A DNA stretch of 64,000 bases, taken from assembly GCF_052857255.1 (NCBI RefSeq), contig NC_135498.1, forward strand, positions 163,366,124-163,430,123. The letters are read 5' to 3'. The notes beneath the pieces were generated by a model, which saw only the letters and a list, made by a program, of their open reading frames with translations, searched no databases and was not told the DNA's origin. Made by a program: the position numbers and the translations under genes. Every line of letters starts with the position of its first letter. The stretch's first letter is position 1. This DNA is from Amblyomma americanum (taxonomy: Eukaryota > Arthropoda > Arachnida > Ixodida > Ixodidae). Below are positions 10,964 through 21,340 of the stretch, in pieces.

Positions 10964-12375
10964 CTATGATCTCCTAAGTGTGGAGAGAGCACCAGGGCTT
11001 TCATTTATACCGGCCTGCACAGTATTAAACTGATATATAAAGTATGACTCTCGTTGCTCACGCTCACGGGCATTTTGGAAGCCGCTCTGTAGCAGCGTAA
11101 CTTTTAGTTTGTGAAACTCGTGACCTTCCTGGGAAAGATGTTTCGACAGAGGGAGCAGAGAAAGAGATCTGGTGTGCGCGCGGTGGTTGTTGAATCTAAT
11201 TCGGAAGGAATTCTCTGTTTGACCAATGTATTGCATCTGACAATCGCCACACTCGAGCATGCATACTACGTTACTACTGTCACAGTTCAAGTTTTCACGG
11301 ATGGAGTGTTTGAAGTTAGAGTGTGTGCTTTGAGCTAGTGTTGTCCGCATGTGCTGGCAAACTTGACAGCGATTCTTCCTGCAAGGTAGGCGAACCACAG
11401 GGTTTTACTTATTGACAGTAGAGTGAACTACATAATTCTGCATGTTTTTTGGTAGTCTGTAGGTAACCTGTAGAACTGTTGGAAAAATTTTGACATTCGA
11501 TCGTTTTGTTCGATTGTGTTGAAATGTTTTTTTTTAGAGTTTTGTTGACATTAGGAAGGTTGTTTGCGAAGGTTAAGACGAGATTAGAGCGGTGTTCATT
11601 TGCGGTTGCTAATGGGGAATCCCCAAACATTTCATCACGATCTGTTGCTTCCGCTCTCGTAACGGCATCATCAATAATGGAGGCCGGATAGCATTGGTCC
11701 CTCAGAACCTCCCGCATACGGCTAGAATTTTTTTCGAAGTCTTCTGGTCGCGAGCAGATCCGTTTGAATCTGATGGCTTGAGAAAATGGAATTGAAGTTT
11801 TGCAGTGGCGTGGGTGGCAGCTCTTCTAATGAAGGTACTGTTGCCTATCACGTGGGCTTTCTATAGACACTGGTGTTTAAGGTACCCTTCTCCATTCGAA
11901 TTGAGACGTCCAAGAAATTAATTTGACTGGAGGAGTAAGGGTGTGTGAAACAGATGTTTGGATGTACGTTGTTAAATGCTGAAATAAACTGGATGAATTG
12001 GTCCTCTGGTTTTCGTCCATACCATGAATATGTTGTCTAGGAAGCGTTTGTAAAAAGCCGTTTTTGTTGGCTATGAGCGGATAAACTCCGATTCAATGCT
12101 ATGCATATATATGTTGGCATAGTTTGGGGCCATTTTCGTTCCCATAGCGGTACCACTCGTTTGTAGGTAAAAGGAGTTGTTGAATCAAAAAAGTGGAGCT
12201 TGAGGACCAGATCAGTAAGTGCAGCGATGGTACTTAATTTGGCTAGGAGCATCATCGTTTTTGTGTTTTCCATAGGATGCAACCAGAATCGGATGCCATC
12301 ATCATGCGGTATGTTGGTGTACAGAGACACTACATCAAGGGTAACTAAATATATATATGCAAAGTTGAGAGACGC
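10964..12375 (-). pseudogene. Penelope-like element: RT C-terminal half plus GIY-YIG endonuclease
   Basis: Reading down the minus strand, the RT core appears as LVTLDVVSLYTNIP, then [17 protein letters not shown] (needs a frame change), then RFLDNIFMVW. The last matches the Penelope (F/Y)-L-D-D-I catalytic box with the second Asp replaced by Asn (codon at 12032-12034). A linker follows (NLVLTFANNLPNVNKTLKK, 11409-11717). The GIY-YIG domain at 10964-11398 has CMLECGDCQMQYIGQTENSF and RFNNHRAH and ends YQFNTVQAGINESPGALS. Several frameshifts and stops make it inactive. The N-terminal part of the RT ORF is missing. Confidence 0.88.
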
Positions 12376-13080
12376 TTCATTTAGACAGATTTATTTGGAG
12401 TCGACATTTCGGACAGAGCCTGTCCTTTCTCAAGACTGAAGTTACAGCGATCTTCCTCCCGTTCTTGAGGAGTTGTAATTGGCACACCTGTACGCCACAT
12501 GAAAATAGCAACTAGCAATCGGGTGCTGGAAAGAAGATGGACAGAAAAGAAAAATACTAGAAAAGGGAGAAAGAGTAATAAATAGAAAAAGAATACGCGC
12601 TGTCCCACCCTGTCCACCGAAAAGCCGCTGGGAGCGTGCAGAAAAAAAAGAGAAAGAATTAAAGGAAAACGAGGAGCGGGAGGGGATATTACTTGAGGAG
12701 AAGAAGAAGAAGAAGAAGAATGGTCGCCCCTCAAGGCAGAGCGGCGGCGAGTACAGAAAACAGACGGTGGCGGATTCGCGGAGATGCGTGTACTCGCGTG
12801 CCCCTGGCCAAAACGAGTAAAAAAAACAGAATAAAGCGCAGACATGGCAGGACACTTCCCTGGAGCCTCTTCGGCAGGAATAGTCAATGTGGAATCAGCG
12901 GCGCAGTTTGCTTAAGTAGAGACATGTGCACTGTGCATGCAAACACAAAAAATAAAAATAAAAAAGGCCACAAAACATCCGAGTTCGGGAAAGTGTCGTT
13001 GGGGGGGGGGGGGGGGGAGGCGGGGGTAAACGTGAATGGCGGAGCATTTAGGCAAGGGTTCTTCAACTGCACCCCGCTCG
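12376..13080 (-). mobile_element. PLE terminal (pLTR-like) sequence upstream of the truncated RT
   Basis: Homologous by eye to 22100-22560 (shared GAAAAATACTAGAAAA, the poly-purine stretch, CGGAATCAGCGGCGCAGTT and TTCTTCAACTGCACCCCGCTCGG). In both places it adjoins PLE coding sequence, which fits a Penelope pseudo-LTR. A (GAA)n run lies at 12702-12720 and a G-homopolymer at 13000-13018. The join to mid-RT at about 12375 implies a truncated copy behind a terminal repeat. Confidence 0.6.
12385..12435 (-). ncRNA. Hammerhead-ribozyme-like motif, degenerate
   Basis: The minus strand shows GGACAGGCTCTGTCC (a stem II candidate) followed at once by GAAA and TGTCGAC. PLE terminal repeats are known to carry minimal hammerheads with the order CUGANGA-stem II-GAAA. 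Here the first core box reads CTTGAGA, so cleavage activity is unlikely. Position in the PLE terminal region supports the reading, but it could be chance. Confidence 0.3.
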
Positions 13081-13112
13081 GCAAAGTGGTCGAACTTGGT
13101 GGGGTGGAGGTA

Positions 13113-13430
13113 AAGATGCGCTTCTTTATCCCGCGCACGCTGTCAAAAACGTGGGGAATTCCGAGAAAAATCTAGGGAAAATATGTCTCTTCCCAATCAA
13201 ACATGACGTCATTAAAAGTCACGTGACCATGACGTCACGTGACGTTTTAGGCGTGACGTCACATTTTGTTTGACCAATCAGCGTTTCCAGCCCACCTGCC
13301 CGCAAACGCTTGTGCGCTGCACTGTTTACTGAACCACGTGCCGAAGGACGCCAAGCGCTCCAACGCACAGCGAGGGGGAGAGAAGCGTTTTCGGTGCAGG
13401 TGGGCTGGAAACGCTGATTGGTCGATGGGA
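13113..13430. promoter_or_regulatory. Palindromic promoter-like region with CRE, E-box and CCAAT motifs
   Basis: Between 13195 and 13262 the sequence holds several GACGTCA/TGACGTCA (CRE-like) sites and CACGTG boxes. CCAATCA at 13274-13280 is mirrored by TGATTGG at about 13415-13421. Arms of about 40 bp (13272-13312 and 13384-13423) are inverted copies with few mismatches. The left part (13113-13318) recurs at 23823-24020 and the right arm recurs at 3988-4030. It sits about 200 bases before SGNH copy 2. The outward-facing CCAAT boxes suggest a bidirectional promoter, which is inference. Confidence 0.45.
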
Positions 13431-13627
13431 TGCGCTTCTCCGTGACGTTTTTCTGCTTCTCCCTCGTTCTCAACCGGACGTGGGTTCGCCGCGCCTCTCT
13501 CGGCCTGTCCCTAGAGTGCCTAGGGAATCGCTAGGGCCGGCTGGCCGGCCGCCGGGCGTGCGTGGTCTGCGGGCATTCTCTTCGTGAGCGTAGGCGGCGG
13601 CGCGCGCGTTTCGGAAGCTGTCCAGGT

Positions 13628-14340
13628 ATGGCTTTTTTTTTTTTGCGTGGTGCGCTCGTCGGCGCAGCCAGCTGAAATTTCTGTACAGTTCTTGCTTCCA
13701 CGACATTGCGACGACCCCCAAAAGGCGCTGACCCGCGAGAAATCGCCAGCGACATAAAGGTACGCATTTTATCTCAAATTTCGCTTCATGAAGTGCTGTA
13801 CCGCTTACCTACATGCCTTGCGCATTCCAGGACCTCGTTTTCCTGCTGCAGGAGCACGTCGTGCTGGTGTTCAAAATTTTGCAACTCCATTACGACGACC
13901 CACATAAGGTGCGGTTTGAGGACCGCGGCGTCGCCATCTGAACCGCCGTCTGACAGCCACGATGAAGCGCTTGTCTGGCGTGCACGTTCTCAATCACGAG
14001 GTAAGGGTTGAACAACGTTTTCGCAAGTTTTCTCGTGCAGAACTCGTCAAATTGCGGCGCTTGTAACGTAACTTCTTTTGCAGCATCGTTTCCTGATGCT
14101 TCTGGCGAGCCGATGCTGTCCTTGTTTGCCGCAGACCGGGGCATCGACCAGATGTCAAAGATTATCGTCGCGGCCCTCGTCAAGATCTACGGACCAGGGA
14201 TAGCGTCGGCTTCAAGGGCAAGACCAGGAGAGGTGTACGTCGTGCACCGGTGTCGTCGGTGCGGAGCCAAAGGGCACAAGACGGACCACTGCTGGGCCTA
14301 CTGCTCACCGCGCCGCCACGCCGCTGCAGGTCGCGGTTGA
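13628..14340 (+). pseudogene. SGNH-like / CCHC zinc-knuckle gene, copy 2 (dead)
   Basis: Exon equivalents lie at 13628-13759, 13831-14000 and 14084-14340 with the same GT-AG borders as copy 1. Damage relative to copy 1: a T-homopolymer expansion after ATG GCT; a one-base loss within the GDS codons; a large deletion after KFLYS; a 9-base in-frame loss plus a one-base loss in exon 2; a one-base loss early in exon 3; and a 21-base in-frame deletion removing YHVARDL, hence the block V His. The zinc knuckle CRRCGAKGHKTDHC remains intact. Copy 2 preserves DPREIASDIK before the first donor without the tandem donor duplication, so neither copy is simply derived from the other as now seen. Confidence 0.6.
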
Positions 14341-14355
14341 AGTGCTCCTGCAAAC

Positions 14356-14371
14356 GGCCCTTTTTAGGGCC
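14356..14371 (+). promoter_or_regulatory. Histone-mRNA-type 3' stem-loop, copy 2
   Basis: Identical to 5109-5124 including both flanks, 15 bases after the stop codon of the copy 2 frame. Its integrity contrasts with the broken coding exons but could just reflect the recent duplication. Confidence 0.5.
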
Positions 14372-17300
14372 ACCTCATTGTTTCCTGGCAGATCGCGAGC
14401 GTCCCGTTTCGTGCCCGTATTCCCTCTCTGTCGAAATCGACGCCAGACATCAAAATCGCGCGGTGTGAGCTAGTAAATCGCTAGTAGAGACAAAAACTCG
14501 TGCTTGTATACAGACTTACCCATCTCCAGTGCGCCTTTGTTTATTTCCGTAGGCACTACTCGCGCTCTGTAGAAATCGACGCCAGCCGCGAAATTTTACA
14601 TGTTAGACCTCGCTACAGCATTAGCGCAGCGTGCCTTCGTCTCTTTACGTTCTAACTTTTATGCAGCGCACCTTTGTTTGCTCGTTACTTTGTTCTTTTC
14701 AGTCGTTTCCTGAATCCGTCCAAAGAGCCGGGCTAAATGGATGATTATGGAACCACATGGCGATTGCACTGCATACAGCACGACTTTGGTCCCTGTGTTT
14801 TTAAATAAAAACATCAGATGTCGAAGGTCATGGTCGTGTCCGAGGATGGCTTCCACAGCTGGGGCCTAACCATAGGGACCGCACACGCTTTGTCGTCGTT
14901 GCCAAGTGGAGAGGCCCAAGATGGCTGCATCCTTAATAAAGATCCCTTCTGGGGCCGCTTTAGTGTTTCCTGCAGATCACGCGCTTTCCACCCTGTGCAC
15001 ATGCTCTCATTTCCAATTAAAAAGTCCTTTAATAACAAGATGTTGCATGGTACTTGAACAATAGCGGCTACAATGACAAATGTGAAGAAGTGCTGGAGTT
15101 ACACGGAAATAAAAAAGGTTGGGGGTGCCACATAACAACCTGAAATGGTTTTGGACAGGACTTCTAGTTAATTGCATTTGGAAGAGAAAGACAAGGTTTA
15201 ATTTTGCAGTGTAAGCTTGCTTCTCTAGAATGAACAGAGAACGTTGCCTCGCACTGTTTGGGCCACCTTCCTTGACCCCATGAAAAAAAAAAGGATGCCT
15301 CTGGGAAACTATTTGCGGAATTTCCGCCCCCCCCCCCTCCCCTCGATTCAGAAGGGGAAGGGGGGGGTGACGGCCTTTTCTTTGTCGGGCTCGGCGCGAC
15401 GCACGATGGACAAGACGGCGAAAGAAGGGGGCTGTCAGTGACGCATGTTCCGCGCTCTTCGCTTAGCCAGCGTAAAGTCCCTTCGACAGCCTGAAATGCC
15501 TTCGGTGGGCATCGTCACGCATGTCGAAAGGATTGTCATGCACGTGCGACCGCCGATAACATTCCTTGCAAGCTTATTCATTGCCGTGAAAATCGGGCGG
15601 TGAGCATTTCTGGTGCGAAGTGAAGGAACTTAGTAAGGTCTGCAAGGAAAGACCTTACGCAACTTTACTGGGGCATAGCCGCCTTTCCGAAATTAACCGT
15701 GACAAGTGCCTAGCTGTCTTTGGATTCCAGCGAAGTTGCAGCTGTACCTCGAATCCTCCTCGCCCGTTCCCACGCGGCTTCGCATGCCATGTCGCCATGT
15801 GCGGTAAAAAGAACAGTTTGCAGAGTTTAAATGGTTCAAGTATGAAGCTATGCAATGAAGCCAATTACAGACTTCTGTACAACAGCTGGAGGAATTTCAA
15901 GAGCATGCTGTGTGATGGTAGTCAAAACTAATGCAGTCAACTATTATTTCGTATTTTTTTGACCAAACAGACATGAAATGTCTGAAGATGAATGTGTACC
16001 AAACACATCGGTGCATCAGTTAATTGTGATGCGTGAAAAAAATTGTACTAACATATAAATGCCCATATGTCGTCATAATCAGGAATACTGAAGAATTAAG
16101 GAAAATAAAGGTTTATTTTTTGTTCAGGCTCACACACCTGCTACAAACATCTTTATACGCGTACGTAACAATTTATGACTCTGTAAGAAGCATTTTGGGT
16201 AAAAAGTACAGTATGGCAGAAAGGAGTCTTTAGGAAATGCACTGTGTAGAAATAATAATAATAATAATAATTGGTTTTTGAGGAAAGGAAATGGCGCAGT
16301 ATCTGTCTCATATATCGCTGGACACCTGAACCGCGCCGTAAGGCAAGGAATAAAGGAGGGAGTGAAAGAAGAAAGGAAGAAGAGGTGCTGTAGTGGAGGT
16401 CTCTCTGTAGAAATAGCATACCAATTTCATGTGATCGTTCGATAAATGTAACAAATACCGTGCAAACAAGCTCGCTGCATAGTATAGTTTTTTTGCAAGT
16501 TACTGGTTGCAGACCGCTCTGCAGTCACTGGACTGTGATTGAGTAAGTACTGCATGACAGTGCATGGATTGCACAGCAGTTGCTTGTTCATTTCGTTTAC
16601 CACCATCATTTGTAAGAAGGGGCCATTTCTCATATACATGTGTTTCTCTGCGAGTGTCGTTCTGCGCAGCGAGCGTTCTTTTGTGCCCGCATGTGTGCTT
16701 TCGGTGCGGGAGGGCGTCCTTGGCGGCACCCTCCGTTCTGCGAACGGACCGATGGGCGCCCGCTTCGTTAGCTTATTGGTGTGGTCGTTAGGGCCGCGGG
16801 AAATGCCGCCGCTGCCAGAAGTACGAACCGGAGAGCCGTGCGGCGTCTCCTTTCAAGTGGACCCATGCACGTGTGCGCGTGAGAGTGTGTGTGTTTGTGT
16901 GTGTGTGCGCTTCCGGTGCACTGCAGGTGCGCGGTAGCCTGCAGCGCTTGGAGGCGACTCAGTCAAGTGACAGACGACAAGGAACCCGTGATAGTGTGTG
17001 TGCGATGCTATTTTAGCTTGTAAATAAGTTTTCGTAAATATACCCTTTTGTATTTCCTTCACATGAGAGTTTAATCGTTTCATTTCTTCAGCGCGTATTT
17101 GTAACAATAATTTAATCTTAAGCCTCATTTCAAACACAATGAAACAGGACGTGTAACTTTTTGACATGTTCCTTTTTGGCAGCCTCTAAAAATATTTCCG
17201 CATGAATGGGCTAGCTTAATTGTTTTGCAGCAATATAACCACGGCACTGCTGTAACTTGCAACATTTTCAAATTGTGTGAGTATCACTGCATGTGAGGGG

Positions 17301-17733
17301 TCACAACCATATCCTAGCTGTTTCTTGAAGGTCCCGTTGCTTTGATGGCAATGCTTGGACAACCATGACCATCTTCCGCATTCATGCGTACAGGGTATGC
17401 CCATTACGTGCATGCCTTTCTACCTATTAATGCCTTACAATGCAAACAGACAACAAATAAAAGGAAGAGCACAAGTACAGACAGTGTTTGTAGCCCACAC
17501 TCTTCTTCTTCACGTCAGTAAATGTATATGGCACATACCCACGCGGGGGGATTGGCCAAGGTACAGTGGAGATTGCCAATGAAATATTTGCACGGGGGAA
17601 AAAAAAGACGTGAGGCGGCGGCGTAGAAGACTGAATCAGGATAAAAATTGGAAAATTCAATAAACTTTAAGAAATATGAATTACCGAGAATAGAATCAAG
17701 CATTTTAGACATGCAACAGAATTTTGTATGCAG
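14372..17733. other. Duplicated noncoding stretch, copy 2
   Basis: Counterpart of 5125-8358. No coding sequence recognised apart from the weak Harbinger-like fragment near 15370-15550 and the LINE-tail insertion listed separately. Confidence 0.5.
16254..16405 (-). mobile_element. 5'-truncated LINE/SINE 3' tail insertion with (ATT)n end
   Basis: Present in copy 2 and absent at the matching site in copy 1 (about 7030-7060), where TGTAGAAAT occurs once. In copy 2 TGTAGAAAT flanks the insert at 16245-16253 and 16406-16414, a 9-bp target duplication. Read on the minus strand the insert ends CAAAAACCAATT followed by (ATT)n, as expected for a retroposed element 3' tail. No coding capacity. Confidence 0.85.
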
Positions 17734-18243
17734 CTAACAAGGTGACCGATCAGTCGCACTTATGCGATCATGAAGGTAGCCACAAACATTGCTTAACGGG
17801 AATTCCTTGGCGCTCGCACCGAACGAGAGAAGAACTGGAAGAGATAGAGGGAGGCCTAACCTCGAAAGAGGGACCTCCAAATACTGCTTTCCTTGAACTG
17901 CGAACCGCCGGCGAGAGAGGAGAAAATGACCTATTGTTTCAACTTGCCCACATGAGACACAAAGGTTTGTCGCAGCGAACCCGCATCGGCGCAAGTACAA
18001 ATTTAAGTGAGGGATTTTGCATCGCAGAAGCGTAACTGACACCTCGCAACGCCTTGATTTACACCACTGGGCATTCCATGGGTAATTTAAGTGGTGAAAA
18101 TCCACGGTATTTAGCAACGGATCACTCAAGCTGGCTGAAATATGTTGGAACCTCTGGAAACGTGAAGTTTCCAACATAATGAGGTGAAGGACAGGAAAGA
18201 TTACAGGAGCGCTGAGAGCTGACCTTGCCAATAAATCAGCCAC
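17734..18243 (-). pseudogene. LINE ORF2 C-terminal fragment, copy 2
   Basis: Copy of 8359-8853: begins ADLLARSALSAP and keeps the Cys-rich motif CVSCGQVETIGHFLLS. The upstream RNase H part seen in copy 1 (STDASGS) is lost because about 18521-18725 is replaced by unrelated sequence. Frameshifts are present. Confidence 0.7.
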
Positions 18244-18520
18244 CTCGTTAAAATAAACACCCGAATAGGCAGGTACTCAGACCAAGTGGATCTCACGCAC
18301 TGTGCACGGAACATAAAACCTAAGCGACCAATTCAATAACGATTTTCCGGAATTTTGGAGACTAGAACTGAAAGGCAGTCTGCAAGAATGAGAACTCAAG
18401 CTACATGCCTGGGAATTAAGAGAAGAGCCAAAATAACCAGAAACTCTACGAAGAATATAGGAGTATAATCAGGGATACAAACAGAATAGCTCCAAGCCAG
18501 ATCCTGCGAATATATCCCAA

Positions 18521-20065
18521 TTGTAATGTTTAGTAGCTTCTTCTGAATTTAAAAGTAATGCTACTACTTTGAACTTTAAACTTTGGGGGTTCGAATAATA
18601 GCTGATAAATCACAGGGGGACAAAAACTGAATAACGGTAACAGAAACTTTGGCTATATTCCAAGAAACATTACAAATGTCTTCCTTCGACGACTCTTCTT
18701 CCCGCACTGCCCCGTCCACCCGTTTTCTTCAGCAACTCGTTGCAAGGAGATCAGATCAACTTGAAGCGGAGCTAACAAATTCTGCGTGAACCTAACTTGC
18801 GGAAGCTGATAGCGTGGCCAATGCCTCCCATGCCTACTACGGATGGAATCAATACAAAGTCGAAGAAAAAGTATACCGCAGCACACATGATTGGAAGTGA
18901 AAGACGAATTTTGTTGATGTTGTTAGCCTATCAAAAGATGGCACATACCTACACTGGGCGATCAGCCAAGAATCCGGTGGCTATTCACCTGTACTCAGTT
19001 AAAAAAAAAGAAAGCCGCGCGGGAACGCAATACTGGTGGATGTGCTGAATTTCAGGAACAAACGTATCGTGCAACAAGTAACAAAAATATTCGTGAATCA
19101 GATTTTACATTGCATAATGAAGCATGACTGCACCAAAGCAATGAGATATAAGTGAAGCATTTCGTTGCTTTCGTGACAGAAATGAGTTATGAGGTTTGTT
19201 GAATAAAAAAAAGTGATTTTTGATGGCAGCCAGCATGAGCCATTTAAAGTTATAGCTCAACATTAGTCACATCTGATATAGATGACACGCATGCTTTGAA
19301 AACAAGATAATGTTTTTCTTTTTTTTTATGAGAAATGCACAGGCAGTTTCAAGGCTTGCTTCACAATTTCATTTCTGGCGTATACACAAAGGCATGCCTA
19401 TAAATTTTTCGTGTGTTACACCAGAACCAACACTACTTAATTTGGTAAATCATGTTCATTACCTGGGTGTCATTAATAGCAAACATATACTAATGCTGCT
19501 AATCCTATAGAAGAACAAACAGCGGTTTTATGAAGACGTTAAATAATACGTGATACTGCATGTGTCCATCAGGCAATGAACTGTGCGGCAGTTTCAGTTT
19601 CTCTTCTCTTATTTTCAGTTTCGGTTGTCTTACTTTTAGTTTCGCTTCTTCAGAGTTTCAGTCACATGCATGTCTCTTGACACCACGTATACGTGACGCA
19701 AGAAAAGTGGAGGGGGGGGGGGGTTCGGCGGAAACTTGGCGTCATCATGACATCGCTCGCTCCGGTGTGTCGTTCGATCTTGCATCTACAATACAACAAC
19801 GTGTCGACGAGGTAAACAGTTACTATGAGTTGCACGGGATCTTACGCCCCCTCGTACATTCCTGGAAACACCGGGCCAGTCACCAGTACCATGGAACCAG
19901 TGGAAGGCACTGTTTTCTACCTACTTAGAGGCGTCTGGCCTGAGTTTGCTGCAACCCGGCGCAAAGCCATGCCTTTGCAGTCGCGCGGCGTCGAAGGTCA
20001 GCGTCGTTCCGCAATTAACGCCTCCTGCCACGAGCGCAAAATGAAGGAGCAGGGACCTAAATTAA
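18521..20065. other. Rest of copy 2, noncoding
   Basis: About 18521-18725 and 18831-18915 have no counterpart in copy 1; the remainder matches 9300-10540. No gene recognised. Confidence 0.5.
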
Positions 20066-20302
20066 TGGCGATTTCCACTGGTCGTGCTGGAGCAGCTTTT
20101 CTTGCTCCGCGACGACGAATTCGAGTTCAACTGGTCGACCTGGACCGACCGCGCGAATTCGGCTGGTCGATTGGAGCAACTCCGTTCCAACGGAGCTCAC
20201 AAGGTTGATACGCCGACCAGTGGCGGATCTGCTCCGAGGCGGTTTGGGGCGCTCTTTTGCGATTCGAGCGCCTCACTTCAGATCCACCAGTGGAATTCGC
20301 CA
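20066..20302. mobile_element. MITE, PIF/Harbinger-like
   Basis: Ends are TGGCGATTTCCACTGGT and the inverse of TGGCGAATTCCACTGGT, a 17-bp terminal inverted repeat with one mismatch. TAA flanks it on both sides (20063-20065 and 20303-20305). Copy 1 has the empty site AATTAAGTGAAG with a single TAA. A 3-bp TWA target duplication is the hallmark of PIF/Harbinger. At 237 bp without coding sequence it is non-autonomous. Confidence 0.85.
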
Positions 20303-20326
20303 TAAGTGAAGTTACGAAAGGCGAAG

Positions 20327-21149
20327 ATAAGTTTCAAACCGCGCTCAGCACTTGCAACCGTCTGTCCTCAGCCACGACGGAACGCTACCGCGGTTCAAGA
20401 TATGTTTACAGAACCCTGGCGAGCCTGTCAGCTGCAGGTTTACATTGCTCAGTTACGCGAACCTGCGTAGAACTGCGACTTCGACAATTCCGTGAACACT
20501 GTTGTTCGTGATCAGCTCGTTTCTGGCGTTGCGTCGGACAACTTCATAGGATGAAATTGTTGCTCGAAGGTGCAGGGCGAACCGGGAAAAGGCGATTAAT
20601 CGCTTGTACGAAGAGGCACTTTTTTTTAAAATTCAGTGGTCACTTTGGCGATGTAAAGTGCGCGAGGCGAAAGCCTTTCTGCGCCCACTGTGGCTGCTTC
20701 TTTTAATTTTTATTTAATTATTTTTAATTTTTCGCTTCTGAAACTGCATTGTCACATAAGTTAATTTTTCCTTTTTATTTTTGTTTCTTTAAAATTGTTA
20801 TTTATTTTTATTTTTAACGTTTCGTTTTTAGCTATTAATTTACTTCACAAATTAATGTGTAATTACAAACTAATGCGCAATTTCTAATCACCAATTACTT
20901 CTTAATTGCTAAGACTATATGGGTTATATCAATTATTATACCATTGATGACGTCATAGTGTGACAGATTTCGCGGACGGATGGATAACGAGAGCCATTAA
21001 AGGCTTTCGCTTTAAATGTTTGCATGAAGTCGCCTATAGGCAGCTATTGGCTCTAGATTGCAGTTATTCGTTTCGGGCCCCTGATTATACACCTATATTC
21101 GCTGTTCATTTTCTAGGGGTTCAGTTGGCCCTATAGATAAGGTCTCTTG
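20327..21149. other. Noncoding, AT-rich
   Basis: About 20690-20950 is a low-complexity T/A-rich block. A stretch near 20645-20690 (TAAAGTGCG-GAGGCGAAAGC) resembles 30335-30365, suggesting a dispersed repeat. No gene recognised. Confidence 0.45.
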
Positions 21150-21340
21150 CATCGTTACTGATGTCATTATACTTGCTGACGGCCTTTCTGTCCTGACTCA
21201 CTCGAAGGCTCGAAGGACGCTCTTCTGGGCCATTCTCTAAGATTTTTCATTCCACTACATGTTAAAGAAATGCGCTTTCACTGGATACCTGGACACTGCG
21301 GCATTGATGCTAACAAGACGGCCGATTTTTTAAACAAAAT
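21150..21340 (+). pseudogene. LINE RNase H fragment fused to PLE sequence
   Basis: ILADGLSVLTHSKARRTLF and then HVKEMRFHWIPGHCGIDANKTADFL (frame changes between them) match the C-terminal half of a LINE RNase H domain, including the WIPGHCGI...AD motif. The frame runs straight on into PLE-derived sequence, giving a chimeric 171-codon frame at 21270-21785. Confidence 0.7.

Larger units (their letters stand above)
13383..20326 (+). repeat. Segmental duplication, copy 2
   Basis: Direct copy of 3989-10566. It is longer because of a 152-bp LINE tail at 16254-16405, a 237-bp MITE at 20066-20302 and extra sequence at about 18831-18915. A replaced segment lies at about 18521-18725. These differences postdate the duplication or reflect gene-conversion-like events. 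Confidence 0.93.

Noticed and set aside
12381..12887. 168-codon minus-strand frame rich in Phe and Ser
   Set aside because: Low-complexity translation of purine-rich PLE terminal sequence.
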